Shown here one piece after another: positions 21,518 through 64,000 of a stretch of 64,000 nucleotides of DNA (the first letter of the stretch is position 1; the number at the start of each line of letters is the position of its first letter). The notes below the pieces were generated by a model that was not told where the DNA came from, searched no databases, and saw nothing but the letters and a program-made list of their open reading frames with translations. The translations under genes and the position numbers were made by a program. The DNA is from Theodoxus fluviatilis (Eukaryota; Mollusca; Gastropoda; Cycloneritida; Neritidae), in the NCBI GenBank assembly GCA_034096865.1, contig JAWQFJ010012030.1, positions 115,043-179,042 of the forward strand, in the 5' to 3' direction.

Positions 21518-21841
21518 CAGACCTGCCAACCCACCAACATGCCAAAGAGTAGCATCCAGAGCTTTTGGGCGTATCATTTAAGAAATAGGCGTAGCGGGGG
21601 GTGGGGGGGAGGAAGAGAGCGCTCAACTGACGGCGTGAAGCGGGGGGGGGGGGGAAGAGAGCGCTCAACTGATGGCGTGAAGGGGGGGGGGGGGGCGGCT
21701 ACGTGGGGGTCAAAAGGTCGAAAGTTCAGTTTGAGGCTGGCACGCGGAAAAAGCGTAGTTTTTACGGACGAGCGTAGCAGCGTAGCAAGCATGTCGAAAA
21801 CGTAGCATGCTACGCCTAAATCGTAGCACTTGGCAGGTCTG
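21518..21841. mobile_element. 324-bp MITE with 12-bp TIRs and AATGGA duplication
   Basis: CAGACCTGCCAA at 21518 is mirrored by TTGGCAGGTCTG ending at 21841. The host bases AATGGA flank both ends (21512-21517 and 21842-21847). The interior has many CGTAGC/GCTACG words and two copies of a 47-bp unit containing GAGAGCGCTCAACTGA, separated by G runs. There is no ORF. The first ten terminal bases are identical to the left end of the transposon at 59998, so that family probably mobilised it. Confidence 0.8.
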
Positions 21842-24072
21842 AATGGATAATCTATTCATTCATCTACAAAGCCCTGTGTAAGCTTCCATAAGTATCCAAA
21901 ATGAACTGCCACAAATTCATGTCATCAACCATGAATGGGTCAGAAAAGTTTTTAATGAGATTTCTACCTGTACCAACTTGTCTAAATGGCAAGGACTCAA
22001 TTACTGTAGTATTTCCCATACTGCCTCTCCCCCCCCCTCGGCTGTCATACCACAACTGCCTAGCTGTCAATCAACCCCCAGCTATTCCCTCTCTTCTTTC
22101 TCTCCTCTGTCTCTTAGTTCAAATCTCATCGGATGGTTGCTGAATTGAGAACAAAGAGTTTGAGTGGGAAAGTAAGTGAGCTAGCAGCTGGGCAGCAAGG
22201 GCAGCAGGGGATGGTGTGGAAATGGAGGTACAGGTGGCCTGTAGTGTTCCAGGATGTCACACATTAATGGTCATTTCCCAGACTCCACCAGTTCATTTCT
22301 AGTTGTTTTCCCTGCATATCAAGAGATAGTATACACGTCCATCTCTTTGATATGCCTGTGCAGAGGCTCTCACTATAGTTTTGGGTTTCTCTATGCTAGG
22401 GAGGAGAACAGACAACCCTAGCCTTGCCAAGGGGTTGGCTTATTGGCAAGATAATGGTTGGGTTTTTCTATGCTAGGGAGGAGACCAGACAACCCTAGCC
22501 TTGCCAAGGGATTGGCTTATTGGTAAGATAATGGTTGGGTTTCTCTATGCTAGGGAGGAGAACAGACAACCCTAGCCTTGCCAAGGGATTGGCTTATTGG
22601 CAAGATAATGGACCCTTGTTACTTGCTCACTACAAATGGATCAACTCATTGATTCCAGCCTGACTAACAGAATGAAATGCCTATCAGCAGGACAACTGAC
22701 CACAGGCATCCTGTCAATCATTTAGCTAAGGTCCATTCTAGAGCTAAGAATCCTTCAGTGTCAGCACAGAAAGTTATGTACACAAAAACTGAATATCATA
22801 TCCCAATGTATATATAAAACATACATGACAAAGGAATGTTTTATAAAAAGAAATGCATATTAATTGCACAAAACAGATCAAGGACGGAATGTCAGTGCTG
22901 CAAATTCTTCATAAAGGAGTATCACAGAATAAGGTATGCTGAAAGGCAATTTGCATCAAGAAACCATTGTTCTCAATACTAATTATCACAAATATTGAAC
23001 AGATACAGACAATGGTGATGGCTGAATACACTATTTGAAAAAAATCTCCTTTAGTTTAAGGCTGAGATTATATCACACATCTTTCTGAAACTTAAGAATA
23101 TGAAATATACACATTCATGGCAACAACAAGACAAAAAAAGTTTGAGTAGCTCATTGCATATATCCAAGCAGTCATTCCCACAGTGGGAATATACAGCATT
23201 GTCATGACTCGGCATCATCAACAACAAAAACAGGACTTGTATTTATGCAGGTCAATTATCAAGTACTTCACAATTGGCAAGAATAATCACTAAGATGATC
23301 AATGTTAAAATGAGATTGAAAAATCAGATGCAGAGGTGAAACATTAAAGCTGACATACAGAAATCTCAGAACTCTTTTCCTGTAACAATAGCCTTGATAA
23401 TTATTTCTTCAGAAACAGGTTTCCTCAGAACAAACAGAGCCTCTGTGTTACTTCCCTGTTCCAAAAGTCTGTCATGAAATGTAGCACATGCAGCCTTTCA
23501 ACAGAATTCTTTCCCTGTGTGTAAAGAGAGAAAAAAATTACCCTTGCATGTCCCACAACCTTTCTTTTTCAAAAACTTGCCTTTTTCCAGCCAGCTTTTA
23601 GTTTTACCATGAGATACCTTCTGGCATTAAAGATGCACATCCCTATGTATTACACTCAAAGTGTAAGGGTTAATTCATTACTTATCTCCCACAACTAGTA
23701 TGGCTAAATATCTTCCATACTCAGTCAGACGACTCCATTAGACCGAATCAGGGATCATTAGCATTGCTCTGTCAATACTCAGTCAGGATTTGTCAAAAAA
23801 GTCCACAATTGGTAACTACAGTTGGAGTCTGTACAAAGAGAACTCAATTCCTTTGTGAACAACTGGAAACTTTCAGTTCCAATGGTCAAAGAGATGGCTG
23901 TCCTTAAGTCTTGACTGGGGCCAGTATTTTCACCCAGTCTGTCCCCTATGTCCACTGTTTTTGTTCCCAATGTCTGCCCCCAGTAGAGACATCAGATACA
24001 GAGGGTCTGTAAGTCAGAAGAACTTCTCTTTCTTCGAAGACTGGGCCAACAGGAATCTTCCATGCCAAGCCC
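21842..24072 (-). other. Presumed 3' UTR/downstream DNA of the 650-residue gene
   Basis: No exon seen on either strand. It includes a 3 x 77-bp repeat (22383-22613). Assignment to the UTR depends on the poly(A) site, which is unknown. Confidence 0.35.
22383..22613. repeat. 77-bp tandem repeat, 3 copies, each with two hairpins
   Basis: Units start at 22383, 22460 and 22537 and differ by only a few bases. Each contains GCTAGGG...CCCTAGC and CTTGCCAA...TTGGCAAG inverted pairs. Confidence 0.9.
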
Positions 24073-53250
<29,178 letters not shown>

Positions 53251-53446
53251 GGTGACCGATGATAACAACTAGATATTTTTCATTGTGTACACAGTGCCAT
53301 GGAAGTGACGTCACGCGGCAGCCACACGAGACTTCAGACAGGAAACGATACTTCAGCCATTGCGTTTCGATCAACAATCTCATTCATCGCGTTTGACGAA
53401 GAAAACCTGGAAGAAAACTTTTTTAGCACCAGAAGCTCTCACAAAG
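53251..53446. promoter_or_regulatory. Bidirectional promoter between the 650-residue gene and PSMC2
   Basis: 196 bp between opposite start codons. GGAAGTGACGTCA (53301-53313) combines an ETS core (GGAAGTG) with a perfect CRE palindrome (53306-53313). This composite is known from TATA-less housekeeping promoters, and no TATA box was seen here. Confidence 0.7.
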
Positions 53447-59195
<5,749 letters not shown>

Positions 59196-59342
59196 TGATG
59201 GGCTGGTGCACTGCTGCTGGAGGTAGTTTTTGTTTTTGTTCTATTTCCACTTCCCCCTATCCCAACCCCTCTCAAATCTGATACAAACATAAACATGATG
59301 GAGTATTGGTATATTCATTAATTTTTAGAATTAATTTCAAAC

Positions 59343-59530
59343 TGTGCTGCCCCTTGTTGGTTGGGGGTAAGAATAGACTCGCTGTGTCTCCCTACAGGAT
59401 TCATAAAAGTGAAATACTAGGGCAATCATGACTTGTGCTTACTCCAAGCAGTTTCATTGATTTTGTGATTGATGGCCTTACATAGCCTACAAAGGCTGAT
59501 AGGGCGTAAAACTCCATTCAGTCATTCAAA
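59343..59530 (+). repeat. Interspersed repeat family R, copy C
   Basis: GGGGGTAAGAATAGAC, GTGTCTCCCTAC and GCCTTACATAGCCTACAAAG then GCTGATAGGGCGTAAAACTC and a CATTCAGTCATTC tail. The most complete copy. Confidence 0.6.
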
Positions 59531-59658
59531 CTGTTCTGAACATTGTACATTGTCAAGAATGTGACAGATTTTGATATGACGGCATGTTTGCCATTTTGAT
59601 TTGGGGGAGGATAATGTTTTTCCCTCTTTCTAAAAGCCCTCCTTCACTCTGCCATCTT

Positions 59659-59735
59659 GGCCCCCCCCCACACACACACACACACACCCACACACACACC
59701 CCACCCCCACCCCACCCCACCCCACCCCACCTCAG
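59659..59735. repeat. C/A-rich repeat (CA then CCCCA)
   Basis: CCCCCCCCC, (CA)n and then (CCCCA)n. Confidence 0.9.
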
Positions 59736-60507
59736 ATTTGTATAGACACTTATCTCCCTTTGAAATCAAGTCCAAAAATTGATAAGGGAGATAATTCATG
59801 TCACCATGAGGCATGTTAGTGATATTTGACAGTCATAATAAATTTAAATAAATTGTTATTGTGGATTATTTGCTCAAATATTTTTTTTAATAATGGGGGG
59901 AATGTTTGTTTGTGCATTTGTTTTATGGAGGAGTGGAGATGTGTGTGTGTGTTTGTGTGTGTGTGATGTGTGTGTGTGTTAAAAATAATTTTTTAAGCAG
60001 ACCTGCCTACTACTACGGTTTGACCGTAGTTTCTACGGAATTTAGCCCAAAACTACGGACTACGGTCAAAGTTTTAAAAATACGATTTTTTTGTAGTTCG
60101 ATATTACGGAAAGTGTAAGTCACATTTCAGGTTAGGTTCGCCTGATGACATTGTTTAGCCGTGCGTGAATTATGCATTTCCGGTTGTCGTTTTTCGCGCA
60201 TGCGCGCTCTTCATTGTAGAATTGGAAACCAAAAGTGAAAGATGTCGTCGCAGGCAAAAAGACTACATGAAACTTCCGAGTCCGACACGGACAATGAAAC
60301 CGCGGACTCTTCTACGAGTAAAACAAAGAAGAAGAAGAAGGCTCCAATGCAAACTTTTCGGCCCCATTACTCGGAGAAGTATCGAGTTCTCACTCGCAGC
60401 GAAAAAGGTGCTGAATTCGCGCACTGCAGTGTTTGCTCGTGTGACTTTACGATTCGACATGGCGGAATAAATTATTGCAAAAGGCATTGCGAAAGCAAAG
60501 CCCATGT

Positions 60508-60512
60508 GGATA
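60508..60512. repeat. Target-site duplication GGATA, left
   Basis: Matches 62481-62485. Confidence 0.85.
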
Positions 60513-60882
60513 CAGGGTTCGTACAGGTCATGAAAAACCTTAAAAGTACTTAGATTTTGACACCCCTTTTTTAAGGCCTTAAAAGTCCTTCGAAATTAAA
60601 GTTTTCTATCAGTTTACTAGCAAGGTGCTTAAAAGTCCTTCGAAAATGGGATTTTCCTTGAAATAATTTCAAAGCAGTACTTTAGTTTAAGAATAACTGA
60701 GAAAAAAATGACATTTTCATTTCGATGTCGCCAACAAAGCGTCTGCTACCAGCATTTTTGCAGAAGGGAAGCGACTCTGACCCCCTATATGCAGGAGTGA
60801 CCTCCCCTGATAAATTTACCTCTTGCTAGTTAGTGGTGGTGGCTTGTGCCGGTGAAACTTGCGCCATTTTGGAAACTGAAAG

Positions 60883-61677
60883 ATGCCTGGAAGGTGTTTA
60901 TTCAATGATAAGTGGTTGGAATCGGCCGAATTCAGAGAGTGGCTGCAACGTGATCCAAAGGGAAACACCCGGAAAGCTTATTGTTCAGTGTGCAAAAAAA
61001 CTTTTGATGTTGCTGCTGGCGGTCATTCTTCTGTACTGGCGCACCACAAGGGGGCAAAACATGAACGTTTTGTAAAAGCTTCAAGACCTGCCGTGCCCAT
61101 GTCCGCATTTCTCGAAAAGACTGGGCCTTCAACTTCAACTGTAACCCATGCTGCGACTAGTAGTTCTACTGTCAGTACCAGGCCTTCTTCTGCTCAGCCA
61201 TTTTCCAGCACAGATACTTTGAAAGCTGAAATAATCTGGACATTGAAAGCGGTCAGCAGCCACTACAGCTATAAATCATGTGAAGACAACGGCAAAGTGT
61301 TTGCAGCAATGTTTCCTGACAGCCAGATTGCAGCCAGTTACAAGTGTGGAGAAAGGAAGTCGTCATACTTGTCAACATTTGGAATCGCTCGCCATTTCTT
61401 TAATGAACTGAAGGACAGAGTGAAATCTGAGACATCCTACGTCTTGTTATTTGACGAGAGCCTGAATGATGATCTGCAGCAAAAGCAGCTGGATATCCAT
61501 GTGAGGGTGTTGGGAGAATAATGTGGTGGCGACAAACTACCTTCGTTCAGAATTCATGGGGCATGCGGCAGCAGTTGACCTTCATGAGCGCCTTGAGCCC
61601 GTGATCCTCGAGTTTGGTCATCGCAAGCTTCTGCAGCTATCCATGGATGGCCCTAACGTGAACTGGAAGCTATATGA
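60883..61677 (+). pseudogene. Transposase N-terminal exon of nested element, one frameshift
   Basis: MPGRCLFNDKWLESAEFREW leads to a BED-type finger AYCSVCKKTFDVAAGGHSSV...HHKGAKH. A Ser/Thr/Pro linker and MFPDSQIAASYKCGERKSSY follow, similar to the outer gene, then YVLLFDESLND. A frameshift at about 61508 breaks it. The other frame continues NNVVATNYLRSEFMGHAAAV, HERLEPVILEFGHRKLLQLS and MDGPNVNWKLYE up to a good donor GA|GTAAGT at 61678. Later exons are absent. Confidence 0.75.
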
Positions 61678-62480
61678 GTAAGTTTTATTTTGAATTAACA
61701 ATTTCTATTTTTGTTAATAGGCCTATATGTGTTTACTGCAACTGTTTTTATTTTTATTTTTGTTTTTAAAAAATACACTGCTTTATCATTTCTTAATCTG
61801 GTTAACTCTTTCATTGCCACATGTGATAGACATTGCCTTTCAGCAAAGAAGTTTGTTCTTTTTAAGAAGCAGCACTTCGACATTTACTATGTTAGATGTT
61901 AGAGGCTGTAGACATTATAATTTATGCACTGCAATATATAATTACTAATTCTGATATTATTGTTTAATTTATGATTATTATTATTTTTTTATATATTTAT
62001 TAATTAATTATTTTATTGCTTGTTTTAATTTGATATATTTGTTATTTTTTAGGGGCGTACATCACTTTTTTGTTTAAAATAGGAAAGAATGAAATGAGTA
62101 AATAATAAATGAAATATTTATTTTAAAAAAATGAAGGGGAAAAAAGAGGAGGATGGAGGACCCCAATAATGTGTTATAAAAAGGAGGTATGTTAAAGTAC
62201 ACAGATCAACTCCATCACTAAAATAGGTCTATGTTTTATACATGTTTATGTGTCATAAATGACTTAAATTTACTTTGTTTTTAAAGAATGATGATTAAGA
62301 TAGACATGAGTAAGAGAAAAATGTGTGTTTAGTGTGGGGTATGTGTGTATTTAAAGGGAGAAGCGAGTCAGAGATCCCTCAGTTGTTCTTTATAAAGTTC
62401 GTAAAATGTCCTTTAAAAAGTCCTTTAAAAGTCCTTAAAAAGTCCTTACTTTTTGTGGACGATAACCTGTATGAACCCTG
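61678..62480 (+). other. AT-rich interior and right end of nested element
   Basis: Starts with GTAAGT of an orphan intron. No further transposase exon, then the right subterminal repeats and TIR. Confidence 0.7.
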
Positions 62481-62485
62481 GGATA
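62481..62485. repeat. Target-site duplication GGATA, right
   Basis: Matches 60508-60512. Confidence 0.85.
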
Positions 62486-63512
62486 AATGTGTGCCTCACC
62501 CAACTTCAACAACAAAGGCCATAACGAACTACTTCACTCAAAAACCCAAGGAAAGTGGACCGACAGTGGAGCAGGTCACGCGCGCAGAAACCATCATGGT
62601 GGAACTGTTGACAGAACTGAATCTCCCATTTACATCAGCTGACAAGTTCACAGAGGCCTTCCCAAAAATGTTTCCGGACTCTCAAATTGCTGCGAAGTTT
62701 GCCTGTGGAAGATCCAAAGCTACTGCTGTTGTGAAGAAGCTGAGCAATGGTTTTCAAGAAGAGCTCATCATGAGAATGAAGAATGATCCTTTCACGATCT
62801 CCACTGATGGTAGCCAGGACACTCGGGAGAAACTGTTTCCATTGGTGGTCCGCACAGTAGACCAGGAAACAGGCCAGGTTCATTCTGAACTGTTATCCGT
62901 TCCAGCTCTAAGTGATCGAGCCACAGGTGAGTCACTTTATTACAAAACATAGGCCTACTGTCTTTAAACTTTGTCATGCATCTTTGCAACAAAATTAGAG
63001 GCTGGAAGATCCTATCTAACATTTAAAGGTAACAGTGATTGACATGACTGTACTAATGTTACATCATGTCACTCTACTTTTGTTCTGTTCAGTGTGACTG
63101 TGTAGTCTTTACTGCACACATAATTGAGAATGTAAAGCGCTAGAACTCAAATGTCAAATAGGCACTATGACTATAAAAATAGCCATTATTATTATCAACC
63201 AAAGGTGTGTGTTGTCATTTTTTTTTTTCCAGTCCTTTTTGTGTTTGCCTTGTCTGTGGATTACAAGTGTGCCATGTATTGTTTCAGGTGAAAACATTTT
63301 CAAGCTTATTGATGATGTTATGACTGACCATGACAGCGAAGGGAGAGAAGTTGTGAAGATACCTTGGAAGAACTGCCTAGCCCTTGGCTGTGATAACTGC
63401 AATGTCATGGTGGGAAAGAAGGCTGGGGTCTACGCATTCATGACAAAGAAGCATGGCAATGTGTATCTGGCTGGATGTGTGTGTCATTTGATACATATTG
63501 CTGCACAAAAAG

Positions 63513-64000
63513 GTATTTTTTATTTATTCATCTGTTATTAAAGGCACTAGAGAACCACCCTGCATGCTAAAATGGGTTAATCCACAGCTACACAGTCTAA
63601 AAATGTAGTGATCTACCAATTTGTGCAGTTTAAATCGTAGTGGATTGCCAGAAAAACAGGTTTGAAAATATACAAAAATCTAAAATTGTAAAAATAGTAT
63701 CTGCGTTTGCGAACATGGATACTAATTTTAGAACAGGAACAATATGATCAGTGGCTAGTCCATGCATTGTATAACTCTAATCTCTTTCACTAAGTTCATT
63801 TCTCCTTTTGAATTTGTTATAGTCTGAAGTAAAATCCACTTGTTTCAATGACTGCTTACATCGGCATCTAACAGAAAACTACGTTTGAAATTTGAAATCT
63901 ATCAAGGGACACAACTCGTCATGGCATGAATGACTGCCAAGAAATCTAACTACATGTACTGTGATGTGGTACTAGCAATTTATTTCTGTGTTTGAATATT
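63513..64000 (+). other. Intron of outer transposase gene / PSMC2 intron 6, no feature
   Basis: AT-rich, starts with donor GTATTT. No coding block or terminal repeat to the window edge. Confidence 0.5.

Larger units (their letters stand above)
60513..62480 (+). mobile_element. Nested 1968-bp DNA transposon with TIRs and 5-bp duplication
   Basis: CAGGGTTCGTACAGGT (60513) mirrors ACCTGTATGAACCCTG (ending 62480), one mismatch in 16. Subterminal CCTTAAAAGT/AAAGTCCTT words repeat inside both ends. GGATA flanks both sides. It carries one transposase exon (60883-61677) and then only AT-rich DNA, so it is internally deleted. A 5-bp duplication suits hAT5- or Transib-type elements; not settled. Confidence 0.85.
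60242..63512 (+). pseudogene. Transposase-like BED/RNase H-fold protein gene, split by a nested transposon; 3' exons outside window
   Basis: Exon 1 is 60242-60512 plus 62486-62926, ignoring the inserted element and one copy of its duplication; exon 2 is 63288-63512. MSSQAKRLHETSESD opens a Lys/Ser-rich tail. A C2HH-type finger CSVCSCDFTIRHGG...HCESKAH follows. Beyond the insertion come AETIMVELLTELNLPFTSAD, MFPDSQIAAKFACGRSKA, FTISTDGSQD (probable first catalytic Asp), and in exon 2 LALGCDNCNVMVGKKAGV (probable second Asp) and GCVCHLIHIAAQK. Intron GT-AG 62927-63287 fits. The frame across the insertion point is preserved (Asp-Lys), so the gene was intact when hit. It could be a transposase or a domesticated relative. 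Confidence 0.75.
59998..64000 (+). mobile_element. hAT-like BED-zinc-finger DNA transposon, left part (right end outside window)
   Basis: Starts CAGACCTGCC, the same ten bases as the MITE ends at 21518/21841. Next come CTACGG-rich subterminal sequence with the hairpin CTACGGTTTGACCGTAG (60013-60029) and a transposase-like gene from 60242. No matching right end appears before 64000. It is inserted in PSMC2 intron 6 in the same orientation. It is interrupted by a second transposon (60513-62480). Confidence 0.65.

Overview
This is a eukaryotic nuclear window. The genes are split by GT-AG introns, microsatellites and minisatellites are dense, and there are nested retrotransposons and DNA transposons. 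The repeat content and non-LTR element types look most like a mollusc, probably a gastropod. That is an inference from general familiarity, not a match I could run. No rRNA, tRNA gene, CRISPR array or bacterial-type operon was seen.

Four host genes can be placed. (1) The last exon of a SCO1-type mitochondrial copper chaperone, + strand, at the left edge (29-169). (2) A complete ICMT (isoprenylcysteine carboxyl methyltransferase), four exons, + strand, 7462-15248. (3) A large minus-strand gene of 16 exons, 53250 down to 24073. Its splice phases all agree and give a 650-residue protein: N-terminal ubiquitin-like domain, four transmembrane helices, then armadillo-type helical repeats. I do not recognise it as a named family. 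(4) PSMC2 (26S proteasome ATPase RPT1), + strand, from 53447; its first six exons (166 residues) are present and the AAA+ part lies beyond the right edge. Genes 3 and 4 are divergent. Only 197 bp separate their start codons, and that interval holds an ETS-CRE composite motif. Genes 2 and 3 converge.

The introns are packed with mobile DNA. ICMT intron 2 has a 3.3-kb TIR element with a CR1/L2-like LINE fragment nested in it, plus the 3' end of another non-LTR element. The 650-residue gene carries two LTR retrotransposons with exact 5-bp target duplications. The first (25474-32177) is the most striking object in the window. Between long, near-identical LTRs lies one ORF that joins a gag-protease part to about 475 residues of GC-rich coiled coil, in the place where reverse transcriptase and integrase should be. 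It looks like capture of a host coding sequence. The second (38484-42260) is a Ty3/Gypsy gag-pol element whose 3' part is deleted. Other introns of this gene hold minisatellites of 38, 33, 17 and 95 bp.

PSMC2 intron 2 holds a TTAA-flanked piggyBac-like element. PSMC2 intron 6 holds the left part of a BED-zinc-finger (hAT-like) DNA transposon starting at 59998. Its coding exon is split by a second, related transposon (60513-62480) with TIRs and a GGATA duplication. A 324-bp MITE at 21518-21841 shares the outer element's terminal sequence.
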